The notes: generated from the letters alone by a model not told the origin. A stretch of DNA of 38,332 bases from Actinomycetota bacterium (GCA_018268455.1 JAFDWM010000017.1:1-38332), one strand, 5' to 3'. Counted from the first letter of the stretch, positions 24,285 to 32,906 are shown. Numbers and translations: made by a program.

Positions 24285-26288
24285 ATGACCGACGGCAACA
24301 CCCCCGACCCGGGCGCTGCACCCGATCCCGCACCCGGCCCGCGTCGCAGCCGCCGCGCCGACGAGCCCGCATCGATACCGTCGGCCGCGCCGGTGAGCCC
24401 GAGCCCGGCCGGCACGATCGCCGGCGGTCTCGTCATGGCCGATCCCGAGCCGAAGCGCGGCCCCGGCAAGGGCGTGTGGGTCCTCGGCGGCGTGATCGCC
24501 GTGCTCGTGATCGCGCTCGGATCCGTCGGCTTCGCGATCCTGCAGAATCCGCGCGGCGGCGCGGTCGCCGGCCCGACGCCCAAGCCGACCGTGACGTTCC
24601 CCGCCGACAAGCCGGCGACCACGGCCGGCGCGGCGCCCTGCACGGCGATCACCGTGCTGAGCTCGCTCGAGAACGCCGACATGGTCGCGCACCTCGCGGA
24701 CGGTTACAACGCCCAGCCGCGGGACGTGGCGGGGCACTGTGTGACGGTCGCCGCGATCAAGGACAAGTCGGGCGAATCGGCGACCCGCGCCGCGAACGCG
24801 TTCGGCGACCTCGCCGAGGCCGATCGGCCGTCGGTGTGGATGCCGGATGCCAGCTCGTGGCTCTCCGCCGCCCGCGCCGATGGCAGCAAGATCGTGCCGG
24901 CCACCGGCACCCCGATCGCACAGTCGCCGATCGTGCTGGCGATGCCGCAGCCGCTCGCCGAGGCCAACGGCTGGGCGAAGGACGCGCCGACCTGGAAGCA
25001 GGTGTTCGCCGCCGCGTCGCAGAAGGACGCGTGGTCGAAGCTCGGGCACCCGGAATGGGGCGCGTTCAAGCTCGGCAAGACCAGCCCGCAGGTCGCCAGT
25101 TCCGGCCAGGCCGCGCTGCTGGCCTCGTTCGGATCCGTGACCGGGAAGGTCGGCGGTGTGACGGCCGCGCAGGTGACGAACGCGGCCAACGTCAAGGCCG
25201 TCACCAAGAACGAGCTCGCGATCTCGCACTACATGGCGACTCCGGAGCACTTCCTCTGGCACGCCCGTCAGGCGGAGCAGGCCGGCACCGCCGCCGAGTT
25301 CTTCTCCGCCGTGATCGTCGACGAGAAGACCGTGTGGGACTACGACCGCGGCATCGTCAGCCGCGACGGCGTGACCCGCACGCAGGAGGATCCGCCGAAG
25401 GAGAAGATGGTCGCCATCTACCCGAAGGACGGCTTCTACGTCGCCGACAACCCCGCCGTTGTGCTCACCGGGGACTGGGTGGACCCGGCGAAGAAGGCCG
25501 CCTCGGAGGACTTCGTCCGCTTCGCCGGCACCGCCGAGGGGCAGAAGCTCGTGCGCGAGGCCGGCTACCGCGATGTCAACGGCACGATCGACGAGGGCGT
25601 GCGCAGCACCGGAAACCTGCAGAAGGCGCCGAAGGGCGGTATGGACTTCCCCGGACAGAGCGTGATCGACGCCGTCGACGACGCGTTCTCCACGGTGCGC
25701 AAGCGCGCCTCGGTGCTGTTCGTCATCGACGTGTCCGGATCCATGGCGGATCCGATCCCGAGCGGGCAGTCGAAGCTCGACGCCGCGAAGGCCGCGCTCA
25801 TCCAGGCTCTGGACCACTTCACGCCGGGAGACAGCGTGGGGGTCGCGGCGTTCTCGTCGAACGGCGACGCGAACATCACGCCCGGCATCGTCGCACCGGT
25901 CGCCGACATCGCGTCGAACAAGCAGAGCCTCATCACGGCCGTGAACGCGCTGACCCCGCAGGTGTACACGCCGCTGTACGCCGCCGTCGACACCTATGCC
26001 GCCCAGATGGCGGCGGCGTACGATCCGAACCGCATCACGTCACTCGTGCTGCTCAGTGACGGTGCGGACCAGACCACAGTGCCGACCGTCGAGAAGCAGA
26101 AGGTGCTCGACGACCTGAGCGCGCTGCACCACACCACCCCGGTGCTCGTGTTCACGCTCGCCTACGGGAAGGACGCCGACGCCGCCACGCTGCAGGCGAT
26201 CTCCGCGGCGTCCGGCGCGCATTACTACGACGCGACGGATCCGTCCAAGGTCGGTGCCGTGCTCGGCGACCTCGTGACGAGCTTCTAG
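24285..26288 (+). CDS. Membrane-anchored solute-binding-like / VWA domain fusion protein
   Basis: A 667-residue protein. Residues 1-60 are Pro/Ala-rich and cytosolic, one transmembrane helix lies at ~63-86 (VWVLGGVIAVLVIALGSVGF), then an extracytoplasmic region of ~370 residues with the look of a periplasmic solute-binding protein (RPSVWMPDASSWLSAARADG, FVRFAGTAEGQKLVREAGYRD), and a C-terminal von Willebrand factor A domain from ~470. The MIDAS motif is D482-V-S-G-S (VLFVIDVSGSM), with TPLYAA and LLSDGADQT as the further metal-site loops. Actinobacteria commonly carry this fusion; ligand and partner are unknown. It is preceded by a small membrane protein gene on the same strand. Confidence 0.88.
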   Translation: MTDGNTPDPGAAPDPAPGPRRSRRADEPASIPSAAPVSPSPAGTIAGGLVMADPEPKRGPGKGVWVLGGVIAVLVIALGSVGFAILQNPRGGAVAGPTPKPTVTFPADKPATTAGAAPCTAITVLSSLENADMVAHLADGYNAQPRDVAGHCVTVAAIKDKSGESATRAANAFGDLAEADRPSVWMPDASSWLSAARADGSKIVPATGTPIAQSPIVLAMPQPLAEANGWAKDAPTWKQVFAAASQKDAWSKLGHPEWGAFKLGKTSPQVASSGQAALLASFGSVTGKVGGVTAAQVTNAANVKAVTKNELAISHYMATPEHFLWHARQAEQAGTAAEFFSAVIVDEKTVWDYDRGIVSRDGVTRTQEDPPKEKMVAIYPKDGFYVADNPAVVLTGDWVDPAKKAASEDFVRFAGTAEGQKLVREAGYRDVNGTIDEGVRSTGNLQKAPKGGMDFPGQSVIDAVDDAFSTVRKRASVLFVIDVSGSMADPIPSGQSKLDAAKAALIQALDHFTPGDSVGVAAFSSNGDANITPGIVAPVADIASNKQSLITAVNALTPQVYTPLYAAVDTYAAQMAAAYDPNRITSLVLLSDGADQTTVPTVEKQKVLDDLSALHHTTPVLVFTLAYGKDADAATLQAISAASGAHYYDATDPSKVGAVLGDLVTSF

Positions 26289-26327
26289 TCGCACCGCGCG
26301 ATGTCGTAGCCGCTCCCGGCTTCGGGC

Positions 26328-26358
26328 TTGACCCTCACGCAACGTGAGAGTCGAGTCT
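26328..26358 (+). promoter_or_regulatory. MerR-type promoter/operator of the VOC gene, leaderless
   Basis: TTGACC (26328-26333), a 19-nt spacer, GAGTCT (26353-26358), then 7 nt to the ATG at 26366. The over-long spacer holds the dyad CTCACG-CAA-CGTGAG (26334-26348), extendable with one mismatch to ACCCTCACG / CGTGAGAGT. A 19-bp spacer with a central dyad is the diagnostic layout for MerR-family activation. Confidence 0.7.
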
Positions 26359-26365
26359 GGAGTGC

Positions 26366-26905
26366 ATGAGCAACTACTACAACGCCATCGAGATGAGCCC
26401 TGTGCCCGCGCCCGGGCCCGACGCGGTCGCGCCGGAGCCGTTCCACGGGATCTACGGGATGCCGTCGTTCGTCACGATCCCGACTACCGACCTGGCCGCG
26501 TCCGTGGACTTCTGGACGCGCGGGCTCGGCTTCTTCGAGCTGTTCAGTGTGCCGGGGCAACTCGTGCACCTGCGTCGGTGGGCCTTCCAGGACGTACTGC
26601 TGGTTCCGGCGGCGGCTGCCGCGGAGCAGGTGCCGGCCGTGAGCGTGAGCTTCGCGTGCGTCCTGAACCAGGTCGACGCCCTCGTGGCGGCCTGCCGAGC
26701 GCACGGCGCGGGTGCCGTGAGCGAGCCGGCGGACACACCCTGGGGCACCCGCGACGTCGAGGTGATCACGCCGGAGAAGGCGCGGATCGTCTTCACCGCG
26801 GCCAAGCCGTTCGATCCGGCCGGCCGGCCCGCCCAGAACCTCGAAGCGCTCGGCATCACCGCACCCGACGCCGACGGTGTGCAGGAGGGCGCGCCCGGCG
26901 AATGA
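26366..26905 (+). CDS. VOC family protein (glyoxalase / dioxygenase-like)
   Basis: A 179-residue protein with two beta-alpha-beta-beta-beta modules of the vicinal oxygen chelate fold. Module 1 begins near residue 34 (SFVTIPTTDLAASVDFWTRGLGF) and module 2 near residue 95 (VSVSFACVLNQVDALVAACRAHGA, then TPWGTRDVEVITPEKARIVFT). The metal-ligand set is incomplete by eye, so binding or resistance rather than catalysis is possible. The first 30 residues are a proline-rich extension. The gene is monocistronic and has a MerR-type promoter immediately before its ATG, suggesting induction by a small molecule or stress; no MerR activator gene is adjacent. Confidence 0.85.
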   Translation: MSNYYNAIEMSPVPAPGPDAVAPEPFHGIYGMPSFVTIPTTDLAASVDFWTRGLGFFELFSVPGQLVHLRRWAFQDVLLVPAAAAAEQVPAVSVSFACVLNQVDALVAACRAHGAGAVSEPADTPWGTRDVEVITPEKARIVFTAAKPFDPAGRPAQNLEALGITAPDADGVQEGAPGE

Positions 26906-26997
26906 CGGCGACGCCACGTCCTTGCTGATCCCCCGGCGGACTCCGATCGATTCTTGCGTCGCATGACGCTCGATCCGCACCCGTGGCGGCGCCCGCC

Positions 26998-27010
26998 TAG
27001 GCTCGACCTC
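26998..27010 (+). promoter_or_regulatory. Leaderless promoter of the chelatase gene
   Basis: TAGGCT (26998-27003) followed by 7 nt and the ATG at 27011; no SD. The -35 is not recognisable. Confidence 0.5.
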
Positions 27011-27760
27011 ATGCCCCGTCCCGCCCTGCTCGCCGTCTCGCACGGCACGTCCGACGTCGACGGCGCGGCAGCGATCGCGCTGCTCGTGCGCCGGGTCGCC
27101 GAGCGGCTGCGCGGGCGGGAGCATGGCGCATCGCGAGGCGCTGCCGGGGACGCCGCGGGGCCGGTCGCCGTGCATGAGGGGTTCGTCGACGTGCAGCAGC
27201 CCGATGCGCCCACCGCACTCGCGGCGCTCACGGGCCCCGCGGTGATCGTGCCGCTGCTGCTCTCGCAGGGCTTCCACGTGCGCATCGACCTCGGAGGGCC
27301 CGCCGCGGCGCGGCCGAAGACCGTGGCCGCGGATCCGCTCGGACCGGATCCGCGGCTCGCGGAGGTGCTCGCAACACGCCTGGAGCAGGCGACGAGTGCC
27401 TCCGCGGCAGGTGCGGCGGATCCGGTGATCCTCGCGATCGCGGGCTCGCGGGATCCGCGCTCCCTCGCCGATGCCGAGGGCATGGCCGGGCTGCTGGCCG
27501 AACGCCTCGACCGGGAGGTCGTGCCCGCCTATCTCGCGGCGCGGGAGCCGAGCCTCGCGACGGCCCTGCGTACGCACCCCGGCGCGCCCGTGGCCACCTA
27601 CCTGCTCGCGCACGGCTACTTCTTCGATGTGGCCCGGCGCGTCGCCCGCCGTGCCGTGCTGACCGAACCGCTGCTCGATGCCGCGGAGCCCCCGGACGCG
27701 CTCGTCGACCTCGTGATCGACCGCTATCTCGCCGGTGAGGCGCGCCTCCCCGACCGCTGA
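27011..27760 (+). CDS. CbiX/SirB-type sirohydrochlorin chelatase
   Basis: A 249-residue, two-repeat chelatase of the CbiX/SirB class, inserting Fe2+ (or Co2+) into sirohydrochlorin. The first domain has H11 in LLAVSHGTSD and the second metal-site His in PLLLSQGFHVRIDL; the second domain repeats the pattern in VILAIAGSRDPRSL and TYLLAHGYFFDVARR. Placed 258 nt before the sulfite reductase operon on the same strand, with cobA also in that operon, iron insertion for siroheme is the most likely role. It has its own leaderless -10. The precorrin-2 dehydrogenase step between CobA and this enzyme is not encoded in the window. Confidence 0.85.
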   Translation: MPRPALLAVSHGTSDVDGAAAIALLVRRVAERLRGREHGASRGAAGDAAGPVAVHEGFVDVQQPDAPTALAALTGPAVIVPLLLSQGFHVRIDLGGPAAARPKTVAADPLGPDPRLAEVLATRLEQATSASAAGAADPVILAIAGSRDPRSLADAEGMAGLLAERLDREVVPAYLAAREPSLATALRTHPGAPVATYLLAHGYFFDVARRVARRAVLTEPLLDAAEPPDALVDLVIDRYLAGEARLPDR

Positions 27761-27952
27761 GCCGACGGCTCTCCTGACGCTTTTCGCACGACGCGGCATG
27801 CCCGCAGCAGGCGTCGGCATCGGGGCGAACAGGCATCCTCATCGGAACGACCCGCGTGCGACGACCTGCGGATCCACTCGCCTCACCCGATGCGCCGGCG
27901 CGTCATTCAACCGCATCGATCCGTGCGAAATCTGAACCGTGTCGAACAATGA

Positions 27953-27964
27953 CGTCACGTGACG
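27953..27964. promoter_or_regulatory. Operator-like 12-bp palindrome upstream of the sulfite reductase operon
   Basis: CGTCACGTGACG is perfectly self-complementary and lies upstream of the presumed -35 of the operon promoter. The regulator is unknown; it does not match the corynebacterial McbR/CysR type site as I remember it. Confidence 0.35.
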
Positions 27965-28005
27965 CGGGCGACGACACAGACGCGACAGCGGCCGCGACCC
28001 GCACG

Positions 28006-28018
28006 TACTTTCGTCCCC
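28006..28018 (+). promoter_or_regulatory. Leaderless promoter of the sulfite reductase operon
   Basis: TACTTT (28006-28011), 7 nt, then ATG at 28019. A fair -35 GCGACA (27982-27987) stands 18 nt upstream of the -10. No SD precedes the ATG. Confidence 0.6.
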
Positions 28019-29740
28019 ATGTCCGCCGAATCCATCGCCCCCGTCCGTGGCGCTCGCACACGCACCGCCCGGGTGCCCACCAAGCCGCACGGGCAGTGGC
28101 TCGTCGACGGCCCCGAGCCGCTCAACGGCAACGAGGAGTGGAAGCTCGCCGACGACGGCCTGAACGTCCGCCAGCGCATCGAGGAGGTCTACGCCAAGGG
28201 CGGCTTCGCCTCGATCGACCCGACCGACCTGCACGGCCGCTTCCGCTGGTGGGGCCTGTACACGCAGCGCAAGCCCGGGATCGACGGCGGCCGCACCGCA
28301 CAGCTCGAGCCGCACGAGCTCGAGGACGAGTACTTCATGTTGCGGGTGCGCATCGACGGCGGCCAGCTCACCAGCGAGCAGCTGCGCGTGATCGGCGGGA
28401 TCGCCACCGAGTTCGGTCGCGACATCGCCGACATCACCGACCGGCAGAACGTGCAGCTGCACTGGGTGCGCATCGAGGACATCCCGGAGATCTGGCGCCG
28501 CCTCGAATCCGTCGGCCTGCAGACCACCGAGGCCTGCGGTGACGTGCCGCGCACGTTCCTCGGATCCGCCGTCGCCGGCATCGCCGTGGACGAGCTCATC
28601 GACCCCACCCCGCAGCTGCGCGAGATCATCGACCGCTACATCGGCGATCCGAGCTTCTCCAACCTGCCCCGCAAGTACAAGACCGCGATCACCGGGCACC
28701 CCAGCCAGGACGTCGTGCACGAGATCAACGACTGCTCGTTCGTGGCCGTCGAGCACCCCGAGCTGGGCATCGGCTACGACCTGTGGGTCGGCGGGGCGCT
28801 GGCCGCGGTGCCTCGCCTCGGCGAGCGTCTCGGCCTGTTCGTGCCGCCGGAGCGCGTCGCCGAGACCTGGGTGGGAGTGACGAGCATCTTCCGCGACTAC
28901 GGCTACCGGCGCCTGCGCAACAAGGCGCGCATGAAGTTCCTCCTCGCCGACTGGGGCGTGGAGAAGATGCGCGACGTGCTGCAGTACGAGTACCTGAGCA
29001 CCCCGCTTCCCGAAGGCCCCGCGCCCGCCGAGCCCGTCGGATCCCCCGACCACGTCGGCGTGCACCGGCAGAAGGACGGCAACTTCTACATCGGCGCGGC
29101 CACCACCGTGGGCCGCCTGAGCGGATCCACCCTCACGAAGCTCGCCGACCTCGCCGAGGCGAACGGCTCGCACCGGATCCGCCCGACCGTGTTCCAGAAG
29201 ATCCTGGTGCTCGACGTGCCGCAGGAGAACGTGAACGCGGTGCTCGCCGGCCTCGACGAGCTCGGGCTCTCCGCGCGGCCGAGCCTGTTCCGCCGCGGCA
29301 CGATGGCCTGCACCGGCATCGAGTTCTGCAAGCTCGCGATCGTCGAGACCAAGCTCAACGCGGCGAAGGCCATCGAGCAGCTCGAGGAGCGTCTCGGCGC
29401 ACTCGAACCGGAGATCGGCCGCCCGATCTCGATCCACGTGAACGGCTGCCCCAACTCGTGCGCCCGCATCCAGACCGCCGACATCGGCCTCAAGGGCCAG
29501 CTCGTCACGATCGACGGCGAGCAGGTGCCCGGCTACCAGGTGCACCTTGGCGGCGGACTCGCGACCGAGGGACGCGCGGAGGCGGGCCTCGGCCGCACGG
29601 TGCGGGGCCTCAAGGTGCCGGCCGACGGCATCGCCGACTACGCCGAGCGGGTCATCCGCCGGTACCTCGCCGACCGGGTGGATGCCGACGAGACGTTCGC
29701 CACCTGGGCACACCGTGCCGATGAGGAGGCCCTCCAGTGA
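28019..29740 (+). CDS. Ferredoxin-dependent assimilatory sulfite reductase (NirA/SirA type)
   Basis: Six-electron reduction of sulfite to sulfide using siroheme and a coupled [4Fe-4S] cluster. The 573 residues align well with the mycobacterial NirA as I recall it. Cluster/siroheme ligands are C431 and C437 (CTGIEFC) and C477 and C481 (CPNSC). Y81 (in RWWGLYTQ) and C173 (in TTEACGD) occupy the positions of the Tyr-Cys crosslink seen in mycobacterial NirA, supporting sulfite over nitrite. The start at 28019 is preferred over 27959 because a -10 lies 7 nt upstream of it. It is the first gene of the operon; cysH starts inside its stop (GTGA). Confidence 0.95.
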   Translation: MSAESIAPVRGARTRTARVPTKPHGQWLVDGPEPLNGNEEWKLADDGLNVRQRIEEVYAKGGFASIDPTDLHGRFRWWGLYTQRKPGIDGGRTAQLEPHELEDEYFMLRVRIDGGQLTSEQLRVIGGIATEFGRDIADITDRQNVQLHWVRIEDIPEIWRRLESVGLQTTEACGDVPRTFLGSAVAGIAVDELIDPTPQLREIIDRYIGDPSFSNLPRKYKTAITGHPSQDVVHEINDCSFVAVEHPELGIGYDLWVGGALAAVPRLGERLGLFVPPERVAETWVGVTSIFRDYGYRRLRNKARMKFLLADWGVEKMRDVLQYEYLSTPLPEGPAPAEPVGSPDHVGVHRQKDGNFYIGAATTVGRLSGSTLTKLADLAEANGSHRIRPTVFQKILVLDVPQENVNAVLAGLDELGLSARPSLFRRGTMACTGIEFCKLAIVETKLNAAKAIEQLEERLGALEPEIGRPISIHVNGCPNSCARIQTADIGLKGQLVTIDGEQVPGYQVHLGGGLATEGRAEAGLGRTVRGLKVPADGIADYAERVIRRYLADRVDADETFATWAHRADEEALQ

Positions 29741-30483
29741 GCACCGTCATCGATCTCGACCTGCGCCCGGCCCGCCGCTCGCTCGACGAGCTGCGCGCGC
29801 TGGCCCAGCGGGGCGCGGCCGAGCTGCGCAGCGGATCCGCCGACGAGGCCTCCCCCGCCGAGGTGGTCGCCTGGGTCGCGGCGAACGTGTCCCCGCGCCT
29901 CGCTGCGGTGGCCTGCTCGATGGCGGACGCCGCGCTGCCGCACCTCGTCGCCGAGGACATCCCGGGCGTCGATGTGCTGTTCCTGGACACCGGCTACCAC
30001 TTCCTCGAAACGACGTTCACCCGCGACGAGGTCGCCCGCACACTCGACGTGCGCATCGTCGACGTGACGCCGGCGCAGACCGTGCGCGAGCAGGACGCCG
30101 AGTTCGGCGCGGAGCTGTTCGCCAGGGATCCGGCCCTGTGCTGCGAGCGCCGCAAGGTCGCCCCGCTGCATCAGGCGCTCGGCGGCTACGAGGTGTGGTT
30201 CACCGGCGTGCGCCGCGACGAGGCCCCCACCCGCGCGAACACGCCCCTGATCGCCTTCGACGAGCGCAACGGGCTGATCAAGGTCAACCCGGTCGCGGCG
30301 TGGTCGTTCGACGACCTCATCGCCTACGCCACGGAGCACGACGTGGTGGTCAACCCGCTCGTCGCGAACGGGTACCCCTCGATCGGCTGCGCTCCGTGCA
30401 CCAAACCCGTCGCCGCGGGCGAAGATCCCCGCTCCGGCCGCTGGGCCGGACTCGCCAAGACCGAATGCGGACTCCACCTATGA
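29737..30483 (+). CDS. cysH: Adenylyl-sulfate (APS) reductase
   Basis: Reduces APS to sulfite with thioredoxin. The 248-residue protein shows C135-C136 (CCERRK) and C218/C221 (CAPCTK), the four ligands of the [4Fe-4S] cluster that marks APS rather than PAPS reductases, and the catalytic Cys in the C-terminal TECGLHL (C244). The substrate loop is seen in VLFLDTGYHFLETT. APS specificity agrees with the lack of an APS kinase gene in the operon. The GTG start overlaps the Sir stop by 4 nt and the stop overlaps the cysD start, so translation is coupled on both sides. Confidence 0.97.
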   Translation: MSTVIDLDLRPARRSLDELRALAQRGAAELRSGSADEASPAEVVAWVAANVSPRLAAVACSMADAALPHLVAEDIPGVDVLFLDTGYHFLETTFTRDEVARTLDVRIVDVTPAQTVREQDAEFGAELFARDPALCCERRKVAPLHQALGGYEVWFTGVRRDEAPTRANTPLIAFDERNGLIKVNPVAAWSFDDLIAYATEHDVVVNPLVANGYPSIGCAPCTKPVAAGEDPRSGRWAGLAKTECGLHL

Positions 30484-31433
30484 GCATCATCGACACCCTT
30501 CCCGCGCCGACCGGCGCCGACGCCCCGCACGCGACCGGAGACGCCCTCACCAGCCTCGACCTGCTCGAGGCCGAGGCGATCCACATCATCCGCGAGGTCG
30601 TCGCCGAGTTCGAGCGCCCCGTGCTGCTGTTCTCCGGCGGCAAGGACTCCGTGCTGGTGCTGCATCTCGCCGCGCGCGCGTTCGCGCCGGGCCGGGTCCC
30701 CTTCCCCGTGCTGCACGTCGACACCGGGCACAACTTCGACGAGGTGATCCGCTTCCGCGACCAGACCGTCGAACGGCTCGGGCTGACGCTCGAGGTCGCC
30801 CGGGTGCAGGACTACATCGACGACGGCCGCCTCGCCGAGCGCCCCGACGGCACCCGCAACGTGCTGCAGACCCAGCCGCTGCTCGACGCGATCGCCGCGG
30901 GCAAGCACGACGCCGTGTTCGGCGGCGCCCGCCGGGACGAGGACAAGGCGCGCGCCAAGGAGCGCATCATCTCGCTGCGCGACGAGTTCGGGCAGTGGGA
31001 TCCGCGCAACCAGCGCCCGGAGCTCTGGAGCCTGTACAACGGCCGGCACACGCCTGGCAAGCACGTGCGCGCGTTCCCGATCTCGAACTGGACCGAGCTC
31101 GACGTGTGGCGCTACATCGCCCGCGAGCAGATCGCCCTGCCCCCGCTCTACCTCGCGCACGAGCGCGAGGTGTTCCGCCGCGACGGCATGTGGTGGGCGG
31201 TGAACGAGCACGCGCAGCCCCGCGAGGGCGAGCAGGTCGAACGCCGCACCGTGCGCTACCGCACGGTGGGCGACGCCAGCTGCACCGGCGCCGTCGAATC
31301 CGACGCCGCCACGGTCGACCAGGTCGTCGCCGAGGTCGCCCGCTCCACCCTCACCGAACGCGGCGCCACCCGCGCCGATGACCGGATCAGCGAGGCCGCC
31401 ATGGAGGACCGCAAGAAGAACGGATACTTCTGA
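30480..31433 (+). CDS. cysD: Sulfate adenylyltransferase subunit 2
   Basis: Catalytic subunit of ATP sulfurylase: forms APS from sulfate and ATP, with the GTPase CysN. The 317 residues have the PP-loop SGGKDS at 52-57, HVDTGHNFDEVI, FGGARRDEDKARAKERI and the C-terminal signature AMEDRKKNGYF. The ATG at 30480 overlaps the cysH stop (ATGA). It ends one base into the cysN start (TGATG). No unusual features were noted. Confidence 0.98.
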   Translation: MSIIDTLPAPTGADAPHATGDALTSLDLLEAEAIHIIREVVAEFERPVLLFSGGKDSVLVLHLAARAFAPGRVPFPVLHVDTGHNFDEVIRFRDQTVERLGLTLEVARVQDYIDDGRLAERPDGTRNVLQTQPLLDAIAAGKHDAVFGGARRDEDKARAKERIISLRDEFGQWDPRNQRPELWSLYNGRHTPGKHVRAFPISNWTELDVWRYIAREQIALPPLYLAHEREVFRRDGMWWAVNEHAQPREGEQVERRTVRYRTVGDASCTGAVESDAATVDQVVAEVARSTLTERGATRADDRISEAAMEDRKKNGYF

Positions 31434-32854
31434 TGAGCACGATCGAGACGATCACAGCCACCCGCGAAACTGCACCCGGGTATCGAGACAGCAGCTCCAG
31501 CGCGCAGTCTCGAGACGCAGATGCAGTCTCGCGGTCAGAACAGGGGGCCCCGGGGCTGCTGCGTGACACGACGCTGTTCCGGTTCGCCACGGCCGGATCC
31601 GTCGACGACGGCAAGTCCACCCTGGTCGGACGGCTGCTGCACGACGCGAAGGCGATCCTCGCCGACCAGCTCGAGCAGGTGCAGCGCACCTCCGCCGACC
31701 GCGGCTTCGCGCACGGCGAGTTCGACTTCGCGCTGCTCACCGACGGCCTGCGCGCCGAGCGCGAGCAGGGCATCACGATCGACGTCGCGTACCGCTACTT
31801 CGCCACCGACGCGCGCAGCTTCATCCTCGCCGACTGCCCCGGACACGTGCAGTACACGCGCAACATGGTGACCGGATCCGCGACCGCCGACGCCGTGGTC
31901 GTGCTCATCGACGCGCGCAAGGGCGTGGTCGAGCAGACCCGCCGGCACCTCGCCGTGGTCTCGCTGCTACGGGTGCCGCACGTCATCGTCGCCGTGAACA
32001 AGATCGACCTCACCGGCTTCGACGAGCAGACCTACCGCGCCGTCGAGGCGCAGGCGAACCAGGTCGCCGCCGAGCTGGGCCTCCTCGACGCGCACGTGAT
32101 CCCGGTGTCGGCACTCGAGGGCGACAACATCGTGGATCCGTCCTCGCGCACCCCCTGGTACGACGGACCCACGCTGCGCGAGCTGCTCGAGACGCTGCCG
32201 GCGCGCGAGACCGAGGAAGGCGCGGCGTTCCGCCTGCCGGTGCAGACCGTGATCCGCCCGCAGGGCGGCCTGTCCACCCTCATCGACCCGGCCGAGACCG
32301 ACGCACTGCGCGACTACCGCGGCTTCGCCGGGCGGGTGTCCAGCGGATCCGTCGCCGTCGGCGACCGCGTACAGGTGTTCCCCGGCGGTCACGAGACCAC
32401 CGTGACCGGGATCCGGGTCGCCGGGCGCGAAACCGGCGCCGCGCACACCGCGCAGTCGATCGCCGTGACCCTCGCCGACGAGGTCGACGCGGCCCGCGGC
32501 GCACTCATCGCCGCCGCCGGCACCGTGCCGGCCGGCCACCAGGAGGCCGAGCTCGAGCTCTTCCAGCTCGACGTGCGGCCCATCACCACCGGCGCGCGCG
32601 TGCTCGCCAAGCACGGCACCACCACGGTGCAGGCGATCGTGACCGACGTGCGCGCCCGCCGCGACCTCGACACCCTCGCCCTCGAGGAGGCGGCCGAGCT
32701 GGCCGTGAACGAGATCGGCCGGGTGCGGATCCGCTTCGCATCCGCCCTGCCCCTGGAGCCGTACGCCGACGACCGGGAGGGCGGCGCACTGCTGCTGATC
32801 CACCCCGTCGACGGAGCGACCCTCGCCGCGGCGACCGTCGTCGCGGCCGAATAG
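31433..32854 (+). CDS. cysN: Sulfate adenylyltransferase subunit 1 (GTPase), with element-encoded N-terminal insert
   Basis: EF-Tu-like GTPase coupling GTP hydrolysis to APS formation by CysD. The 473 residues contain the P-loop GSVDDGKST at 55-63, switch region GITIDVAYRYF, DCPGHVQYTRNM, the base-specificity motif VNKID, and the two beta-barrel domains. There is no C-terminal CysC (APS kinase) fusion. The P-loop usually lies about 25-35 residues from the N-terminus; here residues 10-34 are encoded by a 73-bp palindromic element (31462-31534) that keeps the frame and adds a Ser/Arg-rich, probably disordered stretch. The ATG overlaps the cysD stop by one base. Confidence 0.97.
   Translation: MSTIETITATRETAPGYRDSSSSAQSRDADAVSRSEQGAPGLLRDTTLFRFATAGSVDDGKSTLVGRLLHDAKAILADQLEQVQRTSADRGFAHGEFDFALLTDGLRAEREQGITIDVAYRYFATDARSFILADCPGHVQYTRNMVTGSATADAVVVLIDARKGVVEQTRRHLAVVSLLRVPHVIVAVNKIDLTGFDEQTYRAVEAQANQVAAELGLLDAHVIPVSALEGDNIVDPSSRTPWYDGPTLRELLETLPARETEEGAAFRLPVQTVIRPQGGLSTLIDPAETDALRDYRGFAGRVSSGSVAVGDRVQVFPGGHETTVTGIRVAGRETGAAHTAQSIAVTLADEVDAARGALIAAAGTVPAGHQEAELELFQLDVRPITTGARVLAKHGTTTVQAIVTDVRARRDLDTLALEEAAELAVNEIGRVRIRFASALPLEPYADDREGGALLLIHPVDGATLAAATVVAAE
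31462..31534. repeat. 73-bp nested palindromic element inside cysN
   Basis: Outer arms CCGCGAAACTGCA and TGCAGTCTCGCGG pair with one mismatch; inner arms CGAGAC (31484-31489) and GTCTCG (31507-31512) pair perfectly around a 17-nt centre. Length and spacing of all parts equal those of the copy at 36553-36625 in cobA. Confidence 0.9.
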
Positions 32855-32906
32855 CCCCACCCAATCCCGCCCGGAAGAGCCCCGAAGAACGCCTAAGGAG
32901 GCGACA

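Larger units (their letters stand above)
27761..28018. other. 258-bp intergenic region before the sulfur assimilation operon
   Basis: No gene seen. A weak hairpin GAGCC-gac-GGCTC (overlapping the chelatase stop, 27759-27771) is followed by a TTTT run at 27781. A perfect 12-bp palindrome CGTCACGTGACG (27953-27964) lies about 45 bp upstream of the probable transcription start and could be an operator. The -10 for the operon is at 28006-28011. Confidence 0.55.

Noticed and set aside
26334-26348. HspR as regulator of the VOC gene dyad
   Set aside because: HspR is the only MerR-family gene in the window, but its HAIR consensus CTTGAGT-N7-ACTCAAG does not match CTCACG-N3-CGTGAG in sequence or spacing.
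28019-29740. Annotation of the reductase as nitrite reductase
   Set aside because: Operon partners are all sulfur assimilation genes, and the Tyr and Cys that form the crosslink in mycobacterial sulfite-reducing NirA are both present.
31433-32854. CysNC fusion with APS kinase
   Set aside because: The protein ends after the third EF-Tu-like domain; no kinase P-loop follows.
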